Source: UBA288 sp050178135 (lineage in GTDB: Archaea > Halobacteriota > Methanomicrobia > Methanomicrobiales > Methanospirillaceae). From it: DNA of 64,000 nucleotides. The notes beneath the pieces were generated by a model, which worked only from the letters and a program-made list of their open reading frames with translations, did no database searches and had not been told where the DNA came from. This document shows, piece by piece, positions 51,485 to 60,276 of this stretch; the stretch's first letter is position 1; each line of letters starts with the position of its first letter. The DNA lies in assembly GCA_050178135.1 (NCBI GenBank), contig JBFXGJ010000001.1, positions 116,249 to 180,248 of the forward strand, read 5' to 3'. A program made the position numbers and the translations under genes.

Positions 51485-52990
51485 ATGACCGATCGGCACT
51501 CGTTCGTTGCCCGTGTCCCCGACGAGCCCGGGACCCTCCACCGGGTTGCCAAGCTCCTGAAGGAGCACGCGGTCAATATAAACCGGATCCAGTACGATCA
51601 TCGGATCGACCGAAACACCGTCTTCTTCGAGGTGACCGGTTCCCAGGAGGAATATGCCAGGGTAGTCGCGGAACTCGATCGGATCGGCTATCTCCAGACC
51701 GGGCTTCCCACCCTCCGCCTCCTGACCCTCTATATCTGGCTCCCCCATCGTCCGGGCGGCCTCTTCGAGTTCCTCCAGCGAGTGACCGACGCTCGCGCGA
51801 ACATCGTCGCGATCGACTTCGACGATCGCGGTGTCTTTCCCGAGCGAGTTGAGCTGACCCTGAACCTTTCGGAGTCCCTCGCGATCGAAGCCCTGCTTGA
51901 GCGCCTGAAGGCGCGGTACCGGCTGGAGGTCGTGGAGTACGACTCCACGTCCAGACGTCTCGATGATACGATCTACTACGTCCGGCTCGCCGAGCAGATA
52001 CGTGAGCTGATCGGGGAGGCGGACGACCGGTTCCTGCTCTGCCTCCTTCAGGACATCAACCACGTCGTCCAGGAGCTGAACCACCGAGGGCGTGACCCTG
52101 CCGAGACCTTCGAGACCTGCCTGGCAGCCGGTAGGCGCCTCTGCGAGACTCAGGGCGAAGGGTTCTACGCGGATATCCAGCAGGTCCAGGTCACCGAACG
52201 TGTCCGGCTCTGGTGCTTCCAGCTTCCGGCCGGGGGCAACACCTACCTCCTCGATGCCGGGGACGACCTCGTTGTCGTGGACACGGGATTTGGCTGTTAT
52301 CACGATGAGATCGTCCGCATGATACAGGCGCACTGCCTTCCCGACCTCTCCCGCCTCTCGCGAGTGGTGGTTTCTCACGCCGACGCAGACCATTCCGGTG
52401 GTGCCGGCCTCTTTTCCGCACCGTGCCTGATGCACCCGGCAACGCTCCAGATCGGACGTGACCTCTCCCGCGCCTATGGATCTCGCTCCCAGGAGTCCGT
52501 GCTCGAGGCCGTGTACACCACCCTTATCAACCTGTTCTCTCGGTACACACCAGCCACGAAGGTCCGGACATTCCCGACAGAGTCCCTCGGCGAACGGGCG
52601 GGCTTTGCTATCATCGATCATCTTACTGTGGGCGATCTTGTCTTCGAGGTCCTGGAAGGGCATGGCGGTCACATGCACGGGCAGTGCTACCTGTTCGACC
52701 CCGATCACGGGCTCCTCTTCCCAGCAGATGCCCTGATCAACTTTAATAGTCTCACCGAAGAGCGGAAGACGTACGCATCGATCGCGGTCTACCTGGTGAC
52801 CTCAGTCAACGTGGACAGTGATCGTGCCCGGGACGAACGACAGGCCCTCCTCCAACTCGTGGCTGAGACCGACGAACGTCTTGCCGCCACTGGACGGCGG
52901 TGCCTTGTCGCCGGCGGGCACGGGGCTGTTTCCGTCCTGGAGGGGGGGCGTCTCGTCTCGTTCGGAGAGCCAACGCCGTACCATCCCTGA
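51485..52990 (+). CDS. ACT-ACT-metallo-beta-lactamase fusion
   Basis: 501 residues. Two ACT-like domains (about 5-72, FVARVPDEPGTLHRVAKLL; 78-150, LYIWLPHRPGGLFEFLQRV), a helical linker (160-225), and a metallo-beta-lactamase hydrolase (235-480) with GNTYLLDAGDDLVVVDTG, the metal motif SHADADHSG (H298, D300, D302, H303), GHMHGQCYLFD and a final GGHGAV. ACT domains usually bind amino acids, so the hydrolase (glyoxalase II-like or flavoprotein-type fold without a flavodoxin domain) may be amino-acid regulated. Follows the polyamine fusion enzyme by 60 bases in the same direction. Substrate unknown. Confidence 0.85.
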   Translation: MTDRHSFVARVPDEPGTLHRVAKLLKEHAVNINRIQYDHRIDRNTVFFEVTGSQEEYARVVAELDRIGYLQTGLPTLRLLTLYIWLPHRPGGLFEFLQRVTDARANIVAIDFDDRGVFPERVELTLNLSESLAIEALLERLKARYRLEVVEYDSTSRRLDDTIYYVRLAEQIRELIGEADDRFLLCLLQDINHVVQELNHRGRDPAETFETCLAAGRRLCETQGEGFYADIQQVQVTERVRLWCFQLPAGGNTYLLDAGDDLVVVDTGFGCYHDEIVRMIQAHCLPDLSRLSRVVVSHADADHSGGAGLFSAPCLMHPATLQIGRDLSRAYGSRSQESVLEAVYTTLINLFSRYTPATKVRTFPTESLGERAGFAIIDHLTVGDLVFEVLEGHGGHMHGQCYLFDPDHGLLFPADALINFNSLTEERKTYASIAVYLVTSVNVDSDRARDERQALLQLVAETDERLAATGRRCLVAGGHGAVSVLEGGRLVSFGEPTPYHP

Positions 52991-53048
52991 AGATGAAGAT
53001 CGCAATCGCTATGGGGAGGGCTGACGAGACGTACTGCCGGAGCTCCCT

Positions 53049-54530
53049 GTGGCCGTTATCCTTCCGCAACTGATTGCCGAGCTCCTGACGTTTTCACTCG
53101 ACCTCTTCGAGATCGGTCTCCTCGTTTTCAATCTCTCCGCCGTGATCGCGATCGTCTTCGTCGAGCGGAGAAACCCGACGGCAGCACTTGCCTGGCTTGC
53201 CGTCCTGATCCTCATTCCGTACCTGGGTTTTATCCTCTACCTCCTCTTTGGCCGGCACCTCTACTCGGAGAGACGTTTCTGCCTCAAGGGAATGAACGAC
53301 CAGCAGGTCCTTTCACGGGTCCGGCGGCAGCGCCGGGCGCTCGATGAACGGAGGATCGCGTTCTCCGATGCAGGCTCCGAGCGGTTCCGACCCCTGATGC
53401 GCCTGCTCCTCGCCGAAGACCGGTCGATGATATACACCCGGAGCCGTATCGGGTATGAGGACCGGGGGGAGGTGCACTTCGCCGAGATGCTCGGGGAAAT
53501 CCGGAAAGCACACCATCATGTCCACATGGAGTACTACATTATCCGGAATGACGAGCTCGGACGGAGGTTCATCGAAGCCCTGGCCGAACGGGCTCGCGCC
53601 GGTGTCAGGGTCCGGCTGGTCTACGACGCGGTTGGATGCCTCCGGGTCGGGCGAGCATTCTTCCGTCCGCTTGTCGATGCCGGAGGGAAGGTCGTTCCCT
53701 TCTACCCGGGACTTCTCGGCGTCATCAATTTCAGGATCAATTACCGGAACCATCGGAAGATCCTGGTCGTCGACGGCCTGGTCGGGTTCCTGGGAGGGTT
53801 TAATATCGGTGTGGAGTACCTGGGCGACGGACCTCTCGGGTACTGGCGGGACGCGCATCTCAGGATCGAGGGCGACACGGTCCAGGCTCTTCAGGCACGG
53901 TTTCTGATGGACTGGAACCACGCTTCGGGGGAGCAGGTGGGGGTGGAAGCCGGGCTGTTTCCTGATCCGCGGGAGATTGGAAGCGTTGCCTGTCAGGTCG
54001 CCTCTTCTGGACCGGACACGCCGGCGGCAACGATCAAGGAGGGTTTCCTCAGGATGCTGATGTCCGCCGAGCGGTCCATCGAGATCACCACGCCGTACTT
54101 CGTCCCGGACGATCCCATTCTTGATGTACTCCGGATCGCTGCTCTCTCCGGTGTGCAGGTTCGAATCCTGATACCGTCCAAACCGGATCACATCTTTGTC
54201 TACTGGACGACGCTCAGCTATGTCGGTTCGCTACTGGAGGCGGGCGTGCGGGCATTCACATACAACCGGGGATTCCTGCACGCAAAGACCTGTGTCGTCG
54301 ACGGCCGGATCTGCACGGTGGGGACCGCAAACTGGGACGTACGCTCGTTCCGTTTGAACTTCGAGACAAACGCCTTCGTGTACGACCAGGCTCTCTCGGA
54401 GACTCTCCAGCAGGCCTTCGACCGTGACCTCGAGTTCTCAACCGAATTGACCCGGGAACGATACACCTCCCGTGGCAGGATTATTCGGTTCAAGGAGTCG
54501 ATATCTCGTCTACTCACATCTGTGCTTTGA
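53049..54530 (+). CDS. cls: Cardiolipin synthase-like phospholipase D protein
   Basis: 493 residues from GTG 53049 (GGAGCT upstream). Two N-terminal membrane helices (LLVFNLSAVIAIVFVERR, AALAWLAVLILIPYLGFILYL), then two HKD domains: NHRKILVVDG and LHAKTCVVDG with the GGFNIG and GTANWD motifs. The bacterial Cls-A layout. In archaea such enzymes make archaeal cardiolipin analogues (glycerol-bridged dimers of archaetidylglycerol) by phosphatidyl transfer. About 58 bases after the ACT-MBL gene, possibly the same operon. Confidence 0.92.
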   Translation: MAVILPQLIAELLTFSLDLFEIGLLVFNLSAVIAIVFVERRNPTAALAWLAVLILIPYLGFILYLLFGRHLYSERRFCLKGMNDQQVLSRVRRQRRALDERRIAFSDAGSERFRPLMRLLLAEDRSMIYTRSRIGYEDRGEVHFAEMLGEIRKAHHHVHMEYYIIRNDELGRRFIEALAERARAGVRVRLVYDAVGCLRVGRAFFRPLVDAGGKVVPFYPGLLGVINFRINYRNHRKILVVDGLVGFLGGFNIGVEYLGDGPLGYWRDAHLRIEGDTVQALQARFLMDWNHASGEQVGVEAGLFPDPREIGSVACQVASSGPDTPAATIKEGFLRMLMSAERSIEITTPYFVPDDPILDVLRIAALSGVQVRILIPSKPDHIFVYWTTLSYVGSLLEAGVRAFTYNRGFLHAKTCVVDGRICTVGTANWDVRSFRLNFETNAFVYDQALSETLQQAFDRDLEFSTELTRERYTSRGRIIRFKESISRLLTSVL

Positions 54531-54578
54531 AGGCGGTTGAAAAACGATTGACCGAGGAGGCTCGTCCACGCCTCCTGG

Positions 54579-55817
54579 TCAGGCGAACATCGCCCCTGCC
54601 GGACCCGGGTAGGTACCCCGGTCGAGCTCGCCCGAGAACTTATCGATCGCTTTTATCAGGTCATCGTGCGTGACCGTCTCGTGGTCGGAGCGGATCGCGA
54701 ACATCCCGGCTTCCATCGTGATCGCCCGAAGATCTGCCCCGTTTCGCCCGTCCGTCTTCCTGGCGATCTCTTTCAGATCGACAGACGGGTCGAGGTTCAT
54801 CCCGCTCGTGTGGATCTTCAGGATCGAGAGCCGTCCCTCCACATCGGGGAGCGGGATCTCGATGATTCGGTCGAACCTGCCTGGGCGGAGCAGGGCCCGG
54901 TCGAGGATGTCGATGCGGTTCGTCGCCCCGATGATGCGTACATCTCCTCGGTCTCCGAATCCGTCCATCTCGGCCAGGAGCTGCATCAGGGTCCGGTGCA
55001 CCTCCCGGTCCCCCGAGGTGTTGGACTCGGTCCGCGATGCGCCGATGGCGTCGATCTCGTCGATGAAGATGATGGACGGGCTCTTCTTCTTTGCCAGTTC
55101 GAAGAGTTCACGGACGAGCCGTGCCCCCTCGCCGATATATTTCTGGACGAGCTCAGAGCCGACCACCCGCAGGAAGTGCGCCTCCGTCTCGTGGGCAACT
55201 GCCTTCGCCAGGAGAGTCTTTCCAGTGCCGGGGGGCCCGTAGAGGAGGACGCCCTTCGGGGGTTCGATCCCGATCCGCTTGAAGAGCTCCGGTTTCTTAA
55301 GTGGGAGTTCGACCGACTCCTGGATCTCGAGGACCTGCCGCTCGAGGCCGCCAATGTCGTCGTACCGCTCCGTCGGCGCTTCGACGACCTCCATTCCGTA
55401 GACCTGTGCATCGAAGTTCGATGGCAGGATCTCCACGATCGCCAGGGACTGCTGGTTCAGGGTACACCGTGCTCCCGGTTTGATCAGATCCAAATCGATG
55501 TTCGAGGAGAGTCCCACGAGAAACCGTGGGCCTGCAGAGGACCGAACGATAACTCGTGAGTCGTCGATCACGTCGGTGACCGTACCGATCACCAGCGGGG
55601 GGCTCTTCATCTGCTCGATCTCCGACTTCAGCTTTCGAACCTCTCTCTCGTAGCGGACCTTCTGCGTCTCGAGATATCGCTTGTCAGCCTCGAGCTGGCG
55701 CAGCTGCTCCCGGAGCTCGGTATTTCTATCCTCCAGGTTCGTAACCCGTTCAAGAAGATACCGATAGAGGTCTTCGCCTTTTTGGGGCTCAGGAAAGTTT
55801 TTGAGGCTATCGGGCAT
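54579..55817 (-). CDS. pan: Proteasome-activating nucleotidase
   Basis: 412 residues from ATG 55817 (the frame is open further, but upstream codons overlap the promoter). N-terminal coiled coil (VTNLEDRNTELREQLRQLEA), OB domain (GTVTDVIDDSRVIVRSS), AAA ATPase with Walker A GPPGTGKT, Walker B IIFIDEID and arginine fingers in LLRPGRFDR. The hexamer unfolds proteins and opens the 20S proteasome through a C-terminal HbYX motif; here the end is AMFA, with Phe where Tyr is usual. Divergent from aMBF1 over only 56 bases. Confidence 0.96.
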   Translation of the reverse strand: MPDSLKNFPEPQKGEDLYRYLLERVTNLEDRNTELREQLRQLEADKRYLETQKVRYEREVRKLKSEIEQMKSPPLVIGTVTDVIDDSRVIVRSSAGPRFLVGLSSNIDLDLIKPGARCTLNQQSLAIVEILPSNFDAQVYGMEVVEAPTERYDDIGGLERQVLEIQESVELPLKKPELFKRIGIEPPKGVLLYGPPGTGKTLLAKAVAHETEAHFLRVVGSELVQKYIGEGARLVRELFELAKKKSPSIIFIDEIDAIGASRTESNTSGDREVHRTLMQLLAEMDGFGDRGDVRIIGATNRIDILDRALLRPGRFDRIIEIPLPDVEGRLSILKIHTSGMNLDPSVDLKEIARKTDGRNGADLRAITMEAGMFAIRSDHETVTHDDLIKAIDKFSGELDRGTYPGPAGAMFA

Positions 55818-55873
55818 GGAGGGCCCCACATAGGTATATAGGGTAATGACTATAAAGATGTTTGCGAGTGACA
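55818..55873. promoter_or_regulatory. Compact divergent promoter of pan and aMBF1
   Basis: 56 bases separate the two start codons. They contain TATA-like GTATATAG (55834-55841) and CTATAAAG (55850-55857), each readable in both directions. No ribosome site precedes either ATG, so both messages are probably leaderless or nearly so, and initiation on one side should compete with the other. Confidence 0.5.
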
Positions 55874-56377
55874 ATGCAGTGCGAGTTATGCGGCGCAAGC
55901 ATGGCAGGGCCGGGGAAGAAGGTCCGGATCGAGGGAGCCGAACTCACGGTCTGCGCGGCGTGCGCACGGTATGGGACCGAGGTCCAGCAGGCCCGGCAGG
56001 CCCCCCGACGGTATTCCTCGAACTCGCCCGCCCCTGTTGCCCCCGCTCCTGTCCGGCGGCGGCGTGATCTGTTCGACCAGCTCGTCGGCGAACTCGTCGA
56101 TGACTATGGAGAACGCATCCGGGCCGCTCGCGTGGAAAAGGGTCTCTCCACCCGGGACCTTGCCATGGCGATCAAGGAAAAGGAGCTCCTCCTCAAGAAG
56201 ATCGAAAAGGGAGAACTCGTTCCTGAAGACGAGGTCCGGGCAAAGATCGAGAAGTTCCTGGGGATCCGGCTCCTGGACGTCCCCGAGGACGCGATCATTC
56301 AGCAGCGAAAAGAACAGCAGCGCATCTCGACCACTCTCGGGGATGTGCTCTCCTTCCGCAAGAGCCCGAAGTCGTGA
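55874..56377 (+). CDS. mbf1: Archaeal multiprotein bridging factor 1
   Basis: 167 residues from ATG 55874. N-terminal zinc ribbon (MQCELCGASM, VCAACARYG), a flexible Arg/Pro-rich linker, and a helix-turn-helix domain (about 75-135; YGERIRAARVEKGLSTRDLAMAIKEKELLLKKIEKGEL split over the helices) as in aMBF1. In archaea the protein binds the 30S ribosome and may affect translation; transcription bridging as in eukaryotes is not established. Divergent partner pan is a proteostasis gene. Confidence 0.92.
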   Translation: MQCELCGASMAGPGKKVRIEGAELTVCAACARYGTEVQQARQAPRRYSSNSPAPVAPAPVRRRRDLFDQLVGELVDDYGERIRAARVEKGLSTRDLAMAIKEKELLLKKIEKGELVPEDEVRAKIEKFLGIRLLDVPEDAIIQQRKEQQRISTTLGDVLSFRKSPKS

Positions 56378-56538
56378 GTTTCATCCCTCCCTCCCCGTTC
56401 TTTTCGCATTCACATCTCGATCTTTTGCCCTCGTTCGTCCTCCGGTTCCCAGACCGAAGTACGACCCAATCCCCATCGGGCCTGCACGCTCCTGAAAGCA
56501 TCCCCGGTCGCCTCTTTAAACGGAAGTGGAGAAACGCC

Positions 56539-57024
56539 TTATCTTGATGAGAGGTGGTGGTCCAGCCCGTAGAGGGCGCCAACCGATCCTCCAACGGCTT
56601 CGAGTTGGGCAATAACGGCGCCGGTACTCTTTTCCTCCTCCACCTGCTCGGTGACGAACCATTGCAGGAAGATCGCTGTTGCGTGGTCTTTTTCCGCCTG
56701 TGCAAGGTCCATCAGTGCCCAGATCATGCCGGTGACCGCCTTTTCATGGTCAACCACCTCGGCGAAGGCTTCCTTGGGCCCGGGCCATTCCTTTGGTGGG
56801 GCCTCGATGGTGTCCATTACAGGCCGTCCACCGGCGTCGGAGAGATAGTCGTAAAACTTCATCGCATGCGCGAGTTCCTCCTTTGCCTGGGTTCGGAGCC
56901 AGGATGAGAAGCCCGGCAGGTTGACGGAGTCGTAGTACGCCGACATCGCCAGGTAGAGGTAGGACGAGTAGAGCTCCCGGTTCAGCTGGCGGTTCAGTGC
57001 TGCTTCGATCGACGGTTTCAGCAT
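56539..57024 (-). CDS. Ferritin
   Basis: 161 residues with the ferritin four-helix bundle and ferroxidase residues: E17 (NRELYSSYLYL), E50 and H53 (KEELAHAMKF), E94-type Glu (VDHEKAVTG) and Gln/Glu in FLQWFVTEQVEEE. Stores iron as a 24-mer cage in the cytosol and removes Fe2+ and peroxide. A non-heme FtnA-type; no heme-binding Met typical of bacterioferritin is evident. Confidence 0.95.
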   Translation of the reverse strand: MLKPSIEAALNRQLNRELYSSYLYLAMSAYYDSVNLPGFSSWLRTQAKEELAHAMKFYDYLSDAGGRPVMDTIEAPPKEWPGPKEAFAEVVDHEKAVTGMIWALMDLAQAEKDHATAIFLQWFVTEQVEEEKSTGAVIAQLEAVGGSVGALYGLDHHLSSR

Positions 57025-57088
57025 GATGCACTCACCTCGAGCAGCGTGTCAGCACCGGTATTTAATAAAACTATGGATTGAGTGGATC

Positions 57089-57838
57089 TCAGGACTTCAC
57101 GACGACAGTCGCCTGCTCATCGAACGGGTTCGTCCTCGCGGCGAGCGAGTAGAGGTAGGGATAGTGCCGCTGGAGGTATCGCAGGTGATCGATCCACTCC
57201 ATAACGAGCAGCCGATAGATCCGTTCGGCGTCGTTCCTGAGGTGCTCGATATCGCTTTCTGGCAATCCCTCGAGGTCATCTCTGAACTCCAGCTCCTCGA
57301 TCAGGTGAAAGATTGCTCGGAGGAGCTCGGTGAAGGTCTCGTGCTCCAAGATCATCGGGTTTTCCAGGAGCCGGATCATGAACTCTGCCCGCTCGTACAG
57401 AAACTCGCGGAGTTCGACCAGGTCCTTGTTACCCGGTCTCAGGAAGAGCCGGCGTGTTGCCATGCTATTCCGAGCCCGAAGGAACTCCGCGTCGGTCCAG
57501 TCCGCACCTGCAATCAGTGTCTTGGCATACTCAGGCCGGCTTTCGTCGAGTGAGGCAAGCCTGGCGAGGAGTTTATACCCGGTCCACGAGAAGAAGGTCC
57601 CGGTCAGCATCCTGATCTTCTCTATCCTCTGCTGTCGATCCCGGAGTTCGAGAAGCCGTTCCAGCACGAGGGTAACGACCAGGATTGAGATAGGCAGGAA
57701 CGCGAAGTCCTGGAAGAAATAGAATGTCGTGGTCTCGGGATCGTGAAAGATCGACAGTTGCTCATAATAGATGAAAAAAGAGATCGAGATCAGGATGATC
57801 GCAAAGACCACGTCATGGGACCGCCACCATCGCATCAC
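57089..57838 (-). CDS. Membrane-anchored helical protein of unknown function
   Basis: 249 residues. Two N-terminal membrane helices (VVFAIILISISFFIYY, FAFLPISILVVTLVL), a coiled segment RLLELRDRQQRIEKI, and a long cytosolic helical domain to the C-terminus (FLRPGNKDLVELREFLYERAEF). I recognise no family. It converges on nothing obvious: ferritin lies downstream and a glycosyltransferase upstream on the same strand, 35 bases from the latter. Confidence 0.7.
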   Translation of the reverse strand: MMRWWRSHDVVFAIILISISFFIYYEQLSIFHDPETTTFYFFQDFAFLPISILVVTLVLERLLELRDRQQRIEKIRMLTGTFFSWTGYKLLARLASLDESRPEYAKTLIAGADWTDAEFLRARNSMATRRLFLRPGNKDLVELREFLYERAEFMIRLLENPMILEHETFTELLRAIFHLIEELEFRDDLEGLPESDIEHLRNDAERIYRLLVMEWIDHLRYLQRHYPYLYSLAARTNPFDEQATVVVKS

Positions 57839-57873
57839 CAGCTCTCTTGATTCTGTCGGGGAAAAAACTGCTG

Positions 57874-58848
57874 TCAGGATGCCAGGGACCGGTACAGGGC
57901 CGCGTGACGATCTGCGATGGTCCGAATGTCAAACGGCAGGGTCGCGTCCCGTGCGCCGGCACGGCACCGGTTGATCGCATCCTCGTCATCGAGGAGGGGC
58001 GTCACCTCTTCGGGCGTGGAGAAGTAGAGGATTGACGAACCGAAGATCTCCCTGAACTCCGGGATATCTCGGGCGATCACGGGGAGCCCGGACGAGAGCG
58101 CCTCCAGGACGACAAGGCCGAACGTTTCGGCATGGGAGCCCATGAAGAAGAGATCGGAGGCCGCGTACGGAGCCGTGATATCGTCCACGTAACCGGTGAA
58201 GGTGACGTTGGGTCCTGTCCGCTCCCGGAGGGTTCGAATCCGGTAGTAGTCCTTCGAGAGAGCTCCGTAGGGAAGACCTCCCACCCACATAAAATGGTAA
58301 TCGGGGTGCTCTGCGGCGACGTGAAGAAAGTCGTAGACCCCTTTCCGGGGGGTGAGCTGGGCGACGGACAGGACAACTCGTGTGTCTTCGTCGATCCCGA
58401 ACTCTTCCCGGAACAAGGCCCTTTTTTCCGGGTCGGGACAGAAGCGTTCCCTGTCGACTCCGTTCGGGATCAGTGTTGCCGGGATATCCGGCACCATCTC
58501 CGTGATCTCCCGGTGGCACGGGGCTGAGACGGTGACCACGTGGTCAAACCTCCGGTAGATCGCCGGGTAGAGCCTGTTGACCCGGTTGGCGAATGCGATA
58601 TTACCCTGGTTGATTCGGGGGGTGGAATGGGCGGTCAGGACGGCGATCCCATCGGAGCGTTGGAGAGTCCCGAGGGCGAGCGGTCCGAATGTATGGAAAT
58701 GCACCAGGTCCGAGTCCGTTGCTCCCCGTTTCCAGGAGAGTTCCAGGCTATCTTTCAACTCAAGGGCCTGGTAGAGCGCCCGTGCGGCGGTAGCGCACCC
58801 GATGTAGCGAAAGAAGAACTGGTCCTCGACGTAGAAGGTCACACGCAC
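57874..58848 (-). CDS. GT4-type glycosyltransferase
   Basis: 324 residues from GTG 58848, chosen because GGAGG lies eight bases upstream; longer starts overlap the upstream oxidoreductase gene much more. GT-B fold: acceptor half with LVHFHTFGPLALG and LTAHST, donor half with LSVAQLTPRKGVYDFLH and the EX7E motif SHAETFGLVVLEALSSG, typical of retaining GT4 enzymes using nucleotide sugars. It overlaps the FAD oxidoreductase gene by 10 bases, so the two likely act in the same glycan pathway. Confidence 0.88.
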   Translation of the reverse strand: MRVTFYVEDQFFFRYIGCATAARALYQALELKDSLELSWKRGATDSDLVHFHTFGPLALGTLQRSDGIAVLTAHSTPRINQGNIAFANRVNRLYPAIYRRFDHVVTVSAPCHREITEMVPDIPATLIPNGVDRERFCPDPEKRALFREEFGIDEDTRVVLSVAQLTPRKGVYDFLHVAAEHPDYHFMWVGGLPYGALSKDYYRIRTLRERTGPNVTFTGYVDDITAPYAASDLFFMGSHAETFGLVVLEALSSGLPVIARDIPEFREIFGSSILYFSTPEEVTPLLDDEDAINRCRAGARDATLPFDIRTIADRHAALYRSLAS

Positions 58849-60170
58849 GACCCGGTCCTCCTGACGTGATCGAGCGCGTGTCGGATGCACCCGTCCATGT
58901 TGAGGTATTCGAACTCGGCGAACCGGCCGACAAGTTCGATCCCCTGCCGCTCGATATGGGTACGAACACACCGGATGGATTCACGGTACTGGATGTCGTA
59001 GACCACGTAGGCGAACGGCTGCCGGGCGCACCCGGTGTAGATCACGTCCTCCTTTTTCAGGACTCCCATCTCCTCGAGGTGGTCGACGACGTGGTCAATC
59101 AACGCCTGGTCGCTCATCGATGCCGGCGGATCGTCCTGTCGATACGTACACTCTGCCAGGATCGAACCGCAGCCCGGAGGAGCCATTCCCGAACTGTAGT
59201 TGGACGGGAACGAGATTCGATTCGCGTACCCGAGCTCAGGAGCCGCCAGGTAGACCCAAGAATAGGGAGGCACCGGCCCCTTGAGTCCGATAAAGATGCA
59301 GGCAACCGAGTTGTATACCAGGCGCTCCCCGGCATCTCTCACCGCCTGCGGAACCCCGTCGAGCGCCTCGAGCAGAGCCTGAACCGGGATCGTCGAGATG
59401 CACCGATCCGCGTTGATCTCCCTGACACCGTCCGAGACCACGAATTTATCTCTCTCCCGGCGGACCGACGAGACACGATAGCCGCACTGTATTCGGTCCC
59501 TGAGAGGGGCGTCGATCGCCTCTACCAGGGCTTCGATCCCCCCCGTTGCGGGATAGGAGAAGATGGCCTGATGGGTATATCCCTCGGTTGGGATCCCGCA
59601 GGCCGATCGGAGCACATCTTCGAGTGGTGGTCGGGGTACGCGGCCATCGACCCAGTGAGCCGACATACGTTCGAGGGGATACTTCCAGATCTTCTCGTTG
59701 TACGGGACAAGATAGCAGTCCGCGATACCATCGCCGAACGTCCTTCGGATCCAGTCGAGGAAGTGGCGTGCCGGTCTCGTCTCCCGCCGAGATGCGGCGA
59801 GCTCTTCCGCGAGCATCGCCCGGACGAATCCATCCAGGCACCTGAACCGATCCTCGGGCGGAAGGTCCCCGAGCCCGTTCTCAAACGGGTAATGGATATA
59901 TGCCCCCTGGTACCAGCACTTTGTCTCGCGGCGACGCTCTTCCCGGTTCGTTTCGAGCACCTGCAGGATCCAGGCGAGTACCTCCTGGTCGCGCGAGAAT
60001 ATGATGTGGGAGCCGCCGAGGTCGAAGGTGAATCCATCTCGAGTGATTGACTGGCAGAGCCCCCCCGGGCGCGCCCCCGCCTCGAGGACGGTCACCTCTT
60101 CACCCGCATCGGCGAGGAGGCGGGCGAGCGTACAGCCAGTTAGGCCCGCACCCAGGATCACGGTCGTCAC
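58839..60170 (-). CDS. FAD-dependent amine-oxidase/protoporphyrinogen-oxidase-like or UDP-galactopyranose-mutase-like protein
   Basis: 443 residues. N-terminal FAD-binding ILGAGLTGCTLARLL, EAGARPGGLCQS and FDLGGSHIIFSRD, then RMSAHWVDGRVPRPP and C-terminal FAD segment VGRFAEFEYLNMDGCIRHAL. In archaea this family often lies with glycosyltransferases and is annotated as protoporphyrinogen oxidase-like or UGM-like; here the glycosyltransferase overlap favours a nucleotide-sugar or glycan role over heme synthesis. Exact reaction unknown. Confidence 0.85.
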   Translation of the reverse strand: MTTVILGAGLTGCTLARLLADAGEEVTVLEAGARPGGLCQSITRDGFTFDLGGSHIIFSRDQEVLAWILQVLETNREERRRETKCWYQGAYIHYPFENGLGDLPPEDRFRCLDGFVRAMLAEELAASRRETRPARHFLDWIRRTFGDGIADCYLVPYNEKIWKYPLERMSAHWVDGRVPRPPLEDVLRSACGIPTEGYTHQAIFSYPATGGIEALVEAIDAPLRDRIQCGYRVSSVRRERDKFVVSDGVREINADRCISTIPVQALLEALDGVPQAVRDAGERLVYNSVACIFIGLKGPVPPYSWVYLAAPELGYANRISFPSNYSSGMAPPGCGSILAECTYRQDDPPASMSDQALIDHVVDHLEEMGVLKKEDVIYTGCARQPFAYVVYDIQYRESIRCVRTHIERQGIELVGRFAEFEYLNMDGCIRHALDHVRRTGSCV

Positions 60171-60276
60171 GCTATCAGCGTTGGCGCCACGTGCGTATAT
60201 GATTGTGCGCGGTGAAACGGACCGGACTTCTTATTACCAGCGGAACCGAGAGGTAGTAACCATAAGGGGTGTGGTG

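Noticed and set aside
58225..58245. GGTTCGAATCC-like sequence as a second tRNA attachment site
   Set aside because: It resembles a T-loop but lies inside the conserved glycosyltransferase gene, and matches the tRNA-Leu 3' end for only about ten bases.
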